Source: Acetobacterium wieringae
GTDB lineage: Bacteria; Bacillota; Clostridia; Eubacteriales; Eubacteriaceae
Length of the DNA stretch: 48,825 nucleotides
Assembly: GCF_026646375.1 (NCBI RefSeq)
Contig: NZ_JAIPPU010000014.1
Location: forward strand, 75,873-124,697
Direction of reading: 5' to 3'
The notes below the pieces were generated by a model. That model saw only the letters and a program-made list of their open reading frames with translations, had not been told where the DNA came from and ran no database searches. Position 1 is the stretch's first letter, and each line of letters begins with the position of its first letter. Below are positions 23,795 through 32,890 of the stretch, in pieces. Position numbers and translations under genes: made by a program.

Positions 23795-26781
23795 TTTGTC
23801 ACCTCATCCGTTTCCACATCAATCGCAACAATTCCTTTGACGATCCGTTTCCGCCGTTTGGGATCGATCTGCACTTCAGTCTTTCCCAGTACCAGAATAA
23901 ACAGGTACGTAATGACAAAATAGATGGCCGCCGTTATCACCAGTGGGAAAAATGCTTCGAAGGTGCGGCTTCGGATAATATCGGTCATCTTGGTCAAATC
24001 CTGGATAGCAATATAACCGACCACCGAGGTCATTTTTACCATACTGATAAATTCGCCTTTAAAAATCGGCAAAATATGCCGCAACGCCTGGGGCAGCGTA
24101 ACCTTAAAAAAGCTGGACACTCTGGTAAACCCCAGTGCGTAGGCAGCCTCCAACTGCCCTTTATCGGTGGCGTCAATGGCGGTTCTGAATATTTCTGCCG
24201 AATAGGCGGCAAAATTAATCGAAAAACCTACCACCGCAATCAGTACCGGATGAATATCCACTGAAGCAAAAATAATATAATAAAGGATCATCAGCGTCAA
24301 AACGATCGGTACACCCTGAATCAGACGAATATAAACAACCGCCAAACCTGAAATCAAGTGTAGCCGCGAACGGCGCATCGCACAAATGAGCGCCCCCAAT
24401 AAGCTACCAAAGAACAATGATAGCAGCGAAATGACAATCGTCGTTGAAAGTCCCTGTAAAATCAGTTGATACCGGTCTTCAACAACAAACGTCTTGTTAA
24501 AGCTATCCCCCAATGACGCTATCATGCCAGCCCATCGTTGTCCTCCTGTCGAAGCGGTCACTGCCTGATTTCTGACAATCGCCACAGCCTGATCAGACTT
24601 TAGCGGTGTCAAAAAACGAATCGATGCAGCCCGTTCCGGAGTATAAACAAGATAGAAGGCCAGATCAATTTTTCCTGACGTGATACTGGGAATGATAGCC
24701 GAAAAATCCATTGGCTTTATCTCCACGTTCATTCCCATCCGGGCAGCCAGACTGCGTGCCAGATCAACTTCAAGACCAACCAGTTCGTTATCCTTATAAT
24801 AGGAATACGGATAATCGTCGCCTAAAACTCCGGCTATCAGGGTTCCTTTCTCGCCGGTCAGATCAACCGGCGTCAGCACTTTTTGATCTTCGTTTTCGCC
24901 CATCCATTTTTCGGTCATCGCTTTTAAACTGCCATCATCGATCATTGTTTTGACCGCAGCATCAAGGGCATCGCCGAGCTGGGTATTGGTCTTGCTGACT
25001 CCGATTGATGACGAGATATCCGCATAAGGCGGCAATGCAATCAGATCAGGGTTCTGCTCAATAATTTCGGCAACCTTTGACTGACTTGTCAGCAGCGCAT
25101 CGATTTTTTTTGATTTTAGCGCTTCAAGCATCGACGAAAAATCATTGAATTCATATTCATCAGCCTGATAAAGTGGTCGAAAATTGTCAATATGAACCAT
25201 TCCGGTAATAAAACCAACCCGCTTTCCATTAAGTTCCTCATTCGTTTTAATGGATTGATCAACCATCGACGCTGCTGCCATATCTTTTCTGATCAAAGCA
25301 CTGTTGTGCAAGACCACATAGGCATCCGTGTAAAGCACCTCTTGCCCTCGCTCATCAGTCTTAAAGAAGTCAGAAATAATCACATCTCCCTTCCCGCTTT
25401 GGAGGGCCGGAATCATCGCCTGATAATCCATGGTAATGATTTCAAAATCGAGATTGGCATAGCTGGCAAAGCGTTTCATAAATTCAATATCAAAGCCGGT
25501 CAGTTGGCCATTTTCATAATAGTTCATCGGTTCGGTTAAACCATTGGTAATAATCGTGATTTTTTTCTCCGGATTTAGGGGCTTGGGTATATCCGGCATT
25601 TCCCCACCGGTGTTATTTATCCACCGTTTCACCATCGCTGCTGCCGTACCATCGGCCTGATATTGTTTAATAAAAGCATTGAGCTGCTCATTCATGGCCA
25701 TATCATCAAGTCGGACAACGGCGGCAATCTCGATATTCCCCAGCTCTTCGTCAAGCTTGACCAGATCCGGGTTGCTTAACAAAATCCGATCAACCCCAGA
25801 GCTATCATAAATCACAGCGGTCACCTTACCACTTTTAAGCGCTGCCACCCCGTCCATAAACTGGGTAAAATAGGAAATATCAGCGTTGGGCATCAGTTCT
25901 TTAGCCACCTCTTCCGGCGGGGTTCCCTCCGGTACGCCAATGGTATAACCAGATTTATTCAGATCACTACTACTACTGATCAATGTCTGGCTGCTCTGAG
26001 AGCCTTCAGTTGTCGCCTGCCGATCCGCTTTGACAACAAAAACCTGGGGATTGGGAAAATAACCGGCGGTAAAATCGACCTTCTCCGATCGCTCTGGGGT
26101 GTTATACATAGCCGCAATCACATCACTGTTTCCCGATTGGAGACTGTCAATCATCGCTTTAAAATCCATGTCCTGAAACTCGACCTGCATTCCCAATTCA
26201 TATGCAATGCGGCTTAGCAATTCCACATTCATCCCGATTAGCTCACCGTCCTTGACAAAACACCGGGGCTCAGTCAGGGATGTGACCGCTACCCGCAGTA
26301 CCGGGCCGCTGACATTTTTCGGCACGTCAACGATTTCATAATCACCGCCCGCTTCCGGAAACCAGTGCGCTTTGATTTCCTCCATGGTGCCATCGCTTAA
26401 ATAACGGTTTAACACCGCATTAAGTTTCTCGTTAAGCTCGATATTCTCTTTTTTAAGAGCCATTGCGGTCACTTCATCCGTCAGCGGCTCTGGTAATACC
26501 ATTGTTCCTTTGTTACTTTTTACAAAGTTATGGGCTGTTGCGTAATCCATAATGGCATAATCAATTTTTCCCGCCATCAAGGCCGCTGACTCATCAACAT
26601 AATTATTGAAGCGGTTGATTTCTGCCTCAGGGTATTTTTCTGGTGCCAGCGATTCACTCACTGTTCCAATCATCGTTCCGATTTTTGCCGTTTCCACCGG
26701 TGGAAGGGGCACCACCGTCTGACTGCATCCGGCCAGCAATACTATCATTACGACGCATAAGCCTACAAAAATGCGTTTCAT
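23791..26781 (-). CDS. Polar amino acid ABC transporter: multiple substrate-binding domains fused to permease
   Basis: This is a 996-residue lipoprotein-permease fusion. The signal peptide ends in LLAGC with C19 as lipidation site. An SBP second lobe (about 34-160) is followed by two complete SBP_bac_3 domains (about 165-392 and 405-640), a first lobe only (about 653-745), and then a BPD_transp_1 permease (about 765-975) with the EAA loop [20 protein letters not shown]. Each complete unit repeats the pattern (L)TEP, ENGQLTG/KDGELIG and LQSG. GlnP-type proteins usually have one or two SBPs. The ATG at 26781 is chosen over an adjacent TTG; GGAGGCGA precedes it. It partners with the ATPase at 22715. 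The 120-bp gap upstream has no T-tailed terminator. Confidence 0.88.
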   Translation of the reverse strand: MKRIFVGLCVVMIVLLAGCSQTVVPLPPVETAKIGTMIGTVSESLAPEKYPEAEINRFNNYVDESAALMAGKIDYAIMDYATAHNFVKSNKGTMVLPEPLTDEVTAMALKKENIELNEKLNAVLNRYLSDGTMEEIKAHWFPEAGGDYEIVDVPKNVSGPVLRVAVTSLTEPRCFVKDGELIGMNVELLSRIAYELGMQVEFQDMDFKAMIDSLQSGNSDVIAAMYNTPERSEKVDFTAGYFPNPQVFVVKADRQATTEGSQSSQTLISSSSDLNKSGYTIGVPEGTPPEEVAKELMPNADISYFTQFMDGVAALKSGKVTAVIYDSSGVDRILLSNPDLVKLDEELGNIEIAAVVRLDDMAMNEQLNAFIKQYQADGTAAAMVKRWINNTGGEMPDIPKPLNPEKKITIITNGLTEPMNYYENGQLTGFDIEFMKRFASYANLDFEIITMDYQAMIPALQSGKGDVIISDFFKTDERGQEVLYTDAYVVLHNSALIRKDMAAASMVDQSIKTNEELNGKRVGFITGMVHIDNFRPLYQADEYEFNDFSSMLEALKSKKIDALLTSQSKVAEIIEQNPDLIALPPYADISSSIGVSKTNTQLGDALDAAVKTMIDDGSLKAMTEKWMGENEDQKVLTPVDLTGEKGTLIAGVLGDDYPYSYYKDNELVGLEVDLARSLAARMGMNVEIKPMDFSAIIPSITSGKIDLAFYLVYTPERAASIRFLTPLKSDQAVAIVRNQAVTASTGGQRWAGMIASLGDSFNKTFVVEDRYQLILQGLSTTIVISLLSLFFGSLLGALICAMRRSRLHLISGLAVVYIRLIQGVPIVLTLMILYYIIFASVDIHPVLIAVVGFSINFAAYSAEIFRTAIDATDKGQLEAAYALGFTRVSSFFKVTLPQALRHILPIFKGEFISMVKMTSVVGYIAIQDLTKMTDIIRSRTFEAFFPLVITAAIYFVITYLFILVLGKTEVQIDPKRRKRIVKGIVAIDVETDEVTK

Positions 26782-26901
26782 CAATCGCCTCCATTTTACT
26801 TATTATTAGTTTCCAAGCAATTCCCGCGCCTTTTTCGACCTAAATCGCCCAGCTCTCGTGTTAAATATTATCTGCTCTTCATCTCAAAACAAGAGCCTGA
26901 T

Positions 26902-27312
26902 TTAGGATACCAGTTTTTTAATGGTTAAAATGTTTTTATTTTCTTCAAAACGATAATCGACCGCATCCATGCTTTTTTTAACCATCAGCACCCCTAACCC
27001 GCCAATTTGGCGTTCTTCCGCAGTTAAGGTAATATCCGGATCGGGATTTTCGAGGGGGTTAAACGGATCGCCCTGATCAATAAACTGAATTTCCACCAAG
27101 GGCGGTTCCCCATAATTATCAACTTGAATGATGACATTGCCGTCATCCGGAGCATAAGCATAGTTGGCAATGTTCACAAAAATTTCTTCAGCAGCCAAAT
27201 CAATCTGAAAGATCATTTTCATGCTGGCCCCAGCGGTCTCCAATTCGGCATCGATAAATTCGAGTACCTCCGGCAACTTATCTGTCGATGCATTTACAGT
27301 TAGTTTCTTCAT
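26902..27312 (-). CDS. RsbW/SpoIIAB-like ATP-binding protein (HATPase_c_2)
   Basis: The 136-residue protein is nearly all one HATPase_c_2 domain. The N box AAEEIFVNIANYAY, the G1 box FIDQGDPFNPL and the G2 box IGGLGVLMVKKSMD are intact, and the end DYRFEENKNILTIKKL matches RsbW-type switch kinases. Such proteins bind a sigma factor or STAS protein and phosphorylate the STAS partner. Neither partner is encoded nearby. It overlaps the GNAT gene by 4 bp and shares the operon with a PP2C phosphatase and two other proteins bearing related domains. Confidence 0.9.
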   Translation of the reverse strand: MKKLTVNASTDKLPEVLEFIDAELETAGASMKMIFQIDLAAEEIFVNIANYAYAPDDGNVIIQVDNYGEPPLVEIQFIDQGDPFNPLENPDPDITLTAEERQIGGLGVLMVKKSMDAVDYRFEENKNILTIKKLVS

Positions 27313-27911
27313 CTTATCTGATCTCCTTTACTGTTGTTCATCAAATCCACAAAAATACCCAGAACCTCAATCGTCTTGATGGAATGGAATCCCAGCCGTT
27401 GATAAAAATAGGTATTGTCTTTTATGTTGCTGTTTTCAAGATAAATGGGACAGTCCCTGAATTTGTTGACCGCGTAGTCCATCAAAGCCCGCCCCGAACC
27501 CCGATAAACTGAACCGATCATAAAAAGATAGTGATGTTCCTGATTATAATGATAGCGTTCGGTAATCAGCGTTTCATTCCTCAGCCGGATCAAGCTTTTT
27601 AACTGAATCAATAATAAAAATTTGACTATTTTGCCAATCATGCCACTGACAAGAACACTGCGGATACTAAAAAATGGTTTTCCTTTATGATTCCAGATTG
27701 ATGCCCCAACAATTTTTCCATTGAAAACCGCCACATGGATTTCGCCGTTACGATTATAGTACTCCACCATCAGTCGGATATAGCGGCACAAATCTTTCTC
27801 ATTCTGAAAAACCGCCAAGTATAAGGGATCACTTTTAAATGCCTGACACAAGACTGCCACAGCCTCTTCGAGGCGATGTTGATCCAATTTTTTGTCGCTT
27901 ATTGTGATCAT
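27309..27911 (-). CDS. GNAT-like acetyltransferase (operon copy 2)
   Basis: This 200-residue GNAT-fold protein has an N-terminal helix pair (EEAVAVLCQAFKSDPLYLAV), central strands GEIHVAVFNGKIVGASIW, and a shortened acetyl-CoA segment YRGSGRALMDYAVN followed by PIYLENSNIKDNTYFYQRLG, the usual C-terminal GNAT signature. A hydrophobic stretch near residues 90-110 is unusual and could touch the membrane. Overlaps of 4 bp with both neighbours show translational coupling in the signalling operon. The substrate is unknown; protein acetylation of a partner is a possibility without evidence. Confidence 0.8.
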   Translation of the reverse strand: MITISDKKLDQHRLEEAVAVLCQAFKSDPLYLAVFQNEKDLCRYIRLMVEYYNRNGEIHVAVFNGKIVGASIWNHKGKPFFSIRSVLVSGMIGKIVKFLLLIQLKSLIRLRNETLITERYHYNQEHHYLFMIGSVYRGSGRALMDYAVNKFRDCPIYLENSNIKDNTYFYQRLGFHSIKTIEVLGIFVDLMNNSKGDQIR

Positions 27912-28462
27912 AATTGCCCCAAAACGAGCTTTTTATCGAGTTCAAAAAGGGTTGTCTGATTTCTTGTCCAGATTGCTTGGCCACCTAAATTTGACATACT
28001 TTTGCATCCTTCATTTGTTATTGCAAAACAAAACACCCGCTCAATTGGAAAGCCCTGATTCTGCCTTTGCTTAAGATAACCCCAGAGGTAATCATGTAAC
28101 CGCTTTGAGATGCCCTGATGCCGGAAAAGCTCGTCCACTGCAAGATCCAGGATCAGGATGTAATTACCCCTTCCTTTCTCCAGTGGTACCACGTCATTTT
28201 CGTTCAGATTGTCATCGATATATTCCTGATTCGATACCGCCCGCTGATAGACGGATTCATCGACACCAAAAAAACTGATAAAACCCGCCAGAACCTCATC
28301 GTTATATGCTGCAATAATTCCCTCCGGGAACTTTACAAAACGCTTTAACGCCATCCCCTGATTGGTTAGAATTTCATTCCCATAAATTTTACAATCCAGA
28401 TCGAGAATCGCCTCAAACGCTTCAACCGACAATTCCTGTCCCGATTTAATGGTAATCTCCAT
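27908..28462 (-). CDS. GNAT-like acetyltransferase (operon copy 1)
   Basis: The 184-residue protein has the GNAT core: GIIAAYNDEVLAGFISFFGV, then LILDLAVDELFRHQGISKRL, the beta4 and pyrophosphate-loop motif (R/Q-x-x-G-x-G/A in altered form QGIS), and IERVFCFAITNEGCKSMSNL. The C-terminus is short. The start lies 3 bp after the phosphatase stop, with GAGGAA overlapping that stop, so it depends on upstream translation. The substrate is unknown. Confidence 0.75.
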   Translation of the reverse strand: MEITIKSGQELSVEAFEAILDLDCKIYGNEILTNQGMALKRFVKFPEGIIAAYNDEVLAGFISFFGVDESVYQRAVSNQEYIDDNLNENDVVPLEKGRGNYILILDLAVDELFRHQGISKRLHDYLWGYLKQRQNQGFPIERVFCFAITNEGCKSMSNLGGQAIWTRNQTTLFELDKKLVLGQL

Positions 28463-28465
28463 CAG

Positions 28466-30088
28466 TTATTCCTCAAGCTTGAAGCCCAGCATGGTGATAT
28501 CATCAAATTGAGGTTCCCGATCTGCAAACTCATCGACATCCGCCAGGATATCAGCACACAGCGCTTTAATATCATGCTCTTTTTTTGCCGCCACCAATGT
28601 TTGCAGACGCTCCAGTCCATAAAATTCTTTTTTGGTATTATTTGCTTCAGGAATCCCATCGGTATAGAGATAAATAATATCCCCTTTTTCAATTTTAGAT
28701 TCATTCATCTTATACTTGGCGGTTTCAATTCCGGCACATACAAAGCCTTTTTTGCCCGTCAGCATTTCAACCTGGCCATCTTTTTTCCAGATTATGGCCG
28801 GATCATGTCCGGCATCGCACCACTGGAACACCCCAGTTTTAACATTGATAATGGCAATCAGCAGGGTCACAAACATGCCCTGTTCGTTGTTATTACACAG
28901 GGTGACATTGGCTTCGGTCATGACTTCATCAACCGGCAAACGTCTAAGCACCAGATCTTTAACCGTGGCTTTTGTCATGGCCATAAACAGCGCCGCCGGC
29001 ACCCCTTTTCCGGAAACATCGCCGATGGTGATACAAAAGTGATCATCATCAACAAAAAAGAAATCATAAAAGTCACCGCCGACATCCTTGGCCGCCCGCA
29101 TCGAGGCATACAGGGTAAACTCGTCCCGATCGGGATACTCAAAGTTCCGGGGCAGCATCCCTTCCTGAATCAGGGTAGCAATTCGCAACTCCGTTTCGAT
29201 CCGCTCCCGCTCCGACGTTACACTGGTCAGCTCTTTAATATATCGGATAATGTCACTGGTCATTTTATTAAAGGCTTCGGCCAGAATTTCGATTTCATCC
29301 CCCGTTTTAACATCGATATTCAAGGCCACAATCTCACTTAAGTTTTCATCGACATTGGTATTAACAAAATCCGTGGCATTATCCACAATCACCTGTAGCG
29401 GATCAATAATCGACTTATTGAGAAACAGCAGATAAATGGTGATGAACAAAATTAAGATGACAGCCGCAATCGAAGATACCAGAATAATGTATTTAAAAAG
29501 GGTTGAGTTGATCTCCTTCATGGACATATCTGCCCCCACCACCATAACCGGATTACCTTGATCATCCCGCAATACATTAAATGCCGAAATCAGATAGCCA
29601 AACTCACTTTCATTGGTAATGACCACTTTAGGTGCATCTGGATCATCGAAAAGTCGATTGGCAGCATCAATATCTTCCTGCGGAAAATATTCTCCTCCCA
29701 AAATGCCACCAAGCACAAAATGACCAACCATCCGTGGTTTGGTTCCCTGAGCAAAAACTTTTATTCCTTGTTCCGTTGGTACATAAGCGTAAAGGAATTC
29801 CAGATGATTCTGTTCTTGAATGGTCTGGAACTCTTTAAGCAGTAATTCATAATCTTCATCGACCTGACCGGTTTCATAATACTGATCGATTTTTTCTACC
29901 GGTATAAAGACCGATGCCGTCTTCACCAGCGCTGTAATGTTTTCTTCATACCGCTTAAACATTGAGTCCCGATAACTGAAATAGGAAATCAGCACAATCA
30001 CCAGCGAAAGCACCAGTGCCAAAATCATACTGGCTGAGGCGAACTTGGTTTTTAAGCTGATACGACGAATATTTTTTTGATCTTTCAT
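28466..30088 (-). CDS. Membrane HAMP-linked SpoIIE/RsbU-type PP2C serine phosphatase
   Basis: This 540-residue sensor phosphatase has two membrane helices (about 20-42 and 205-230) flanking an extracytoplasmic sensor of about 160 residues, a HAMP domain (230-290), a linker coiled coil with ERERIETELRIATLIQEGML, and a PP2C/SpoIIE catalytic domain (about 320-540). Metal-binding motifs AAKDVGGDFYDF, GDVSGKGVPAALFM, and the C-terminal FDDITML are intact. Such enzymes dephosphorylate STAS anti-anti-sigma factors that RsbW-like kinases have phosphorylated. It is 14 bp after the MATE gene. The ATG at 30088 follows AAGGTGG; a GTG three codons earlier overlaps that site. Confidence 0.92.
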   Translation of the reverse strand: MKDQKNIRRISLKTKFASASMILALVLSLVIVLISYFSYRDSMFKRYEENITALVKTASVFIPVEKIDQYYETGQVDEDYELLLKEFQTIQEQNHLEFLYAYVPTEQGIKVFAQGTKPRMVGHFVLGGILGGEYFPQEDIDAANRLFDDPDAPKVVITNESEFGYLISAFNVLRDDQGNPVMVVGADMSMKEINSTLFKYIILVSSIAAVILILFITIYLLFLNKSIIDPLQVIVDNATDFVNTNVDENLSEIVALNIDVKTGDEIEILAEAFNKMTSDIIRYIKELTSVTSERERIETELRIATLIQEGMLPRNFEYPDRDEFTLYASMRAAKDVGGDFYDFFFVDDDHFCITIGDVSGKGVPAALFMAMTKATVKDLVLRRLPVDEVMTEANVTLCNNNEQGMFVTLLIAIINVKTGVFQWCDAGHDPAIIWKKDGQVEMLTGKKGFVCAGIETAKYKMNESKIEKGDIIYLYTDGIPEANNTKKEFYGLERLQTLVAAKKEHDIKALCADILADVDEFADREPQFDDITMLGFKLEE

Positions 30089-30102
30089 TTTTGCCACCTT
30101 TT

Positions 30103-31830
30103 TTACAGAATAATAAGCAAATTGTTAAATACCAGCGTCCGGTTATAGGCAAAAGATTTTGCTTTCTTGCGAACAATCGAAACCCCCAGATAATCCAGGG
30201 CTTCATCGGGTTTTTCTGATTCTTCAAAGGGATTATAGCTGGTGCTGTCATCCCGGAGCCTGATGTAGATGTCTTCTTCAAATAACGCAATTTTTATATG
30301 AATATAATGAGGTTTTCCGTCATTAAAACCGAAATTAATAATATTGGCAGCCAATTCTTCAATGGTCAGGTTGATAAAATATGCATTTTTACTATCAATA
30401 TCAAGGCGCTCGCAAAAATCTTCAATTTCCTCCACACATTTTTCCAGATCCTTAATATCGGCCGAAAGGGTGGTTTCATAGAGATTATCTTTGCTGATTA
30501 CCGGCTCCCGAAACAATAAAATATTTCGGTATCCGCCTTGTTTTTTAAGTACCAATGCCGCAAAAATAAGGATCGCCAAGGTTACCGTTTCCGCCGCCAC
30601 AATGGCCAGTGCAGCTCCAACAACACCAAAAGCCGGAATCAACCAGGCGCAAAAACCAATCAGCAGCAAAAAACCTCGTAAGAAATAAATAATCCCTGCC
30701 AGCGTCGGCCGTTTAATGGTCTGATAAAAGTGTGCCATCACACAGTTAAAACACGTCTGCACCACCCCAAAAGCAAAGATCCGGATAGTCTGGGCTACCA
30801 GCGGCAGATCATTGGTCACTCCAAACATCGCTGCAATCGGATCGGCCAAAATAAGTAGCACCATGGCACATAAGCTACTGAGTAAAACCGCGGTCTTTAA
30901 GGACAGGCCCATGGTGTCATAAACCCCTTCAGTGTCCTTTTCACCAGCAAAGGTTGCCACCAGCGGTGCCAGGGCCAGTGATATCCCATCAAAAATCGCA
31001 TAGGCAAACAGGGAAACGTTAAAAAGAATATTATAAACTGCCAGCCCGCCGATGCCAACCGTTGCGCTGAGTAAATTATTAATGACAACCAGGGTGATCC
31101 CCTGGTAAATAAAGGCCGAGCCGATTCCAAAGCCACCATGAAAAAGCTGGTAACCAGCTTGAGGGGTCAGAGAAGTCTGCCCGAATTTAAGATGATTATG
31201 CTTTTTAAAAAAATGAATAGCATAGACAATAAGTGCACAACACTGACCAATCACCATCGCCAGAGCGCCTCCAAGTACGCCCATATTCAGGCCAAAAATA
31301 AAGATAAGATCCAGCACCAGATTTACGATCACCGAGACACCAATACCCAAAGTTGACAAAAATGGATCGGCATCACTGCGAATCAACAGTGAGATTACCG
31401 GTGCCAGAATGAATATCGGTGCAGTGATGACAATCGGCCACATATAGTCCCTGGCTGCATCAATTTCGGCCCCACCGGTGATACCAATGATGGTCGTAAG
31501 AAAGATACTTCCCAGCACGGCAATGCCCACACCAACGACTGTCGCAAAAAATAATGTCTGGGTAAAATAGGATCTGATCCCATCTTTATCCTCAGCACCA
31601 ATGGCCTCCGCTACTTTCAGGGAGCCACCAACACCAAAGGCATAACCGAACAGATTATAAACCATGTAGATTGGCATTGACACCGCCAGTACCGATAGAC
31701 CAATCTCTCCAAAAGCGTTCCCCAGAATAATAGCATCTACAAAGGTTCCCAGCACTACTCCCGCTGAGGAAAGAATGCTGTTGATGACAAATATGCGAAA
31801 AGCCTTATTAACAAAGTGTTGAGTATTCAT
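30103..31830 (-). CDS. MATE transporter fused to a C-terminal RsbW-like HATPase domain
   Basis: Residues about 1-440 form a 12-helix MATE transporter (VLGTFVDAIILGNAFGEIGL, IRSDADPFLSTLG). MATE proteins normally end there. The remaining 130 residues are an RsbW-like domain: the N box TIEELAANIINFGF is intact, the G1 box reads RLRDDSTSYNPF (glycine replaced by serine) and the G2 box LGVSIVRKKAKSFAYN, so nucleotide binding is plausible but altered. The domain is expected in the cytoplasm. The ATG at 31830 is chosen because GAGAGGACATA precedes it. It is the first gene of the seven-gene operon. Confidence 0.88.
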   Translation of the reverse strand: MNTQHFVNKAFRIFVINSILSSAGVVLGTFVDAIILGNAFGEIGLSVLAVSMPIYMVYNLFGYAFGVGGSLKVAEAIGAEDKDGIRSYFTQTLFFATVVGVGIAVLGSIFLTTIIGITGGAEIDAARDYMWPIVITAPIFILAPVISLLIRSDADPFLSTLGIGVSVIVNLVLDLIFIFGLNMGVLGGALAMVIGQCCALIVYAIHFFKKHNHLKFGQTSLTPQAGYQLFHGGFGIGSAFIYQGITLVVINNLLSATVGIGGLAVYNILFNVSLFAYAIFDGISLALAPLVATFAGEKDTEGVYDTMGLSLKTAVLLSSLCAMVLLILADPIAAMFGVTNDLPLVAQTIRIFAFGVVQTCFNCVMAHFYQTIKRPTLAGIIYFLRGFLLLIGFCAWLIPAFGVVGAALAIVAAETVTLAILIFAALVLKKQGGYRNILLFREPVISKDNLYETTLSADIKDLEKCVEEIEDFCERLDIDSKNAYFINLTIEELAANIINFGFNDGKPHYIHIKIALFEEDIYIRLRDDSTSYNPFEESEKPDEALDYLGVSIVRKKAKSFAYNRTLVFNNLLIIL

Positions 31831-32212
31831 TATGTCCTCTCCCATTGCCTCCTTTTTCAGCCAGGACAGCAAAACCCACTGGCTACCGTCAAATGATCGA
31901 CACATCATTTTTGGTGATTAAATACACGTATCTGCTATCACTTGATATTGATTGACTACAAACAAAATTGCTTGAATAGAATAAAGTTATACGAGGCTAT
32001 TATAGCATAGAAACAGCTTTGATTGTCGAACATTTCTCAACTCCTGCTGTAAATTTTCTTAATCCTTGAATCCTATGTTTCATCACTAATACTTATTTTT
32101 ATACGTGACTAAAATCACTACTTTCTTTATTTTTATTTTATATTTACCGTGTATGATTAACAAGACTCATTTTCTATTACTAAATACTTACAAAACATGC
32201 GGAGGTCATAAC
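31831..32212. other. Divergent intergenic control region
   Basis: No gene is visible in this 382-bp AT-rich gap between the MATE-HATPase gene (leftward) and the OmpR regulator gene (rightward). It holds a good extended -10 site for the leftward operon (see 31999-32004). A CTTAATCCTTGAATCC stretch on the plus strand may be part of the rightward promoter. Confidence 0.5.
31999..32004 (-). promoter_or_regulatory. Extended -10 promoter element for the MATE-PP2C-ABC operon
   Basis: On the minus strand the sequence reads TATGCTATAAT, a perfect TATAAT with an upstream TGn extension. A TCGACA sequence about 19 bp upstream is a weak -35. The start of transcription would lie about 160 bp before the MATE start codon. 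Confidence 0.55.
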
Positions 32213-32890
32213 ATGCCCAAACAAATATTAGTCGCTGATGATGACTGCGATATCGCCACAATCATTGCCGAGGTACTGACGGACGAAGGCTATCTTGTCC
32301 ACACGGCCGGCAATGGATTGGAAGTCCTCGCAAAAATAAGAGATCATGAAATCAACCTTTTGATTTTAGATATCATGATGCCTGAGATGGATGGTCTGGA
32401 AGTTTTGACTCAGCTAAAAAAAGAAATCGATATTCCAGTCATTATTCTCAGCGCCAAGGGTCGGGATATTGATAAGGTCATCGGCCTTCAGATCGGAGCC
32501 GACGATTATATGGCCAAGCCTTTTTCCATGGATGAATTGGTTGCTCGCGTTTATGCGCACCTTCGCCGGGAGCACCGTCGGGAAAAAATCAACGAAATAA
32601 TCCGTCTGGGTACTATTGAACTCCACAAATCCACCTTTCAAGTTTTTGTCAAGGGAACCTTAACGGATTTTTCGACCAAGGAATTTCAGATCCTATCCTA
32701 CCTAATCGAAAACAAAGGCCAGGTGCTAACCCGGGAGCAGATTTACGAAGCCGTCTGGAAAGATGCCTACGGTGGCGACATGACGACTGTCACGGTTCAT
32801 ATTAAAAATATCCGTTCAAAGCTGGGCTGCGAAAGCAGTCTTCTGGAAACCGTTTGGGGTGTCGGTTATCGCATGATCGGAGGTCACTGA
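32213..32890 (+). CDS. OmpR/PhoB-type response regulator
   Basis: The 225-residue regulator has a receiver domain with D9-D11 pocket, phosphoacceptor D53 in LLILDIMMPEMDG and lysine in DDYMAKPFSMDEL. The winged-helix effector domain covers about 130-225 (LTREQIYEAVW, VTVHIKNIRSKL, VWGVGYRM). The ATG at 32213 follows GGAGGTCATAAC. Its stop overlaps the start of the kinase gene. It likely controls the ABC exporter downstream. Confidence 0.95.
   Translation: MPKQILVADDDCDIATIIAEVLTDEGYLVHTAGNGLEVLAKIRDHEINLLILDIMMPEMDGLEVLTQLKKEIDIPVIILSAKGRDIDKVIGLQIGADDYMAKPFSMDELVARVYAHLRREHRREKINEIIRLGTIELHKSTFQVFVKGTLTDFSTKEFQILSYLIENKGQVLTREQIYEAVWKDAYGGDMTTVTVHIKNIRSKLGCESSLLETVWGVGYRMIGGH

Noticed and set aside
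26782..26901. GCTCTT / AAGAGC hairpin between the RsbW-like and SBP-permease genes as an operon boundary
   Set aside because: The stem is only 6 bp and is not followed by a T tract, so readthrough is expected; it was not counted as a terminator.
28508..29341. Long plus-strand frame of 277 codons
   Set aside because: It is antisense to the PP2C phosphatase catalytic domain, has no ribosome binding site and no protein-like motif; it mirrors the codon pattern of the real gene.
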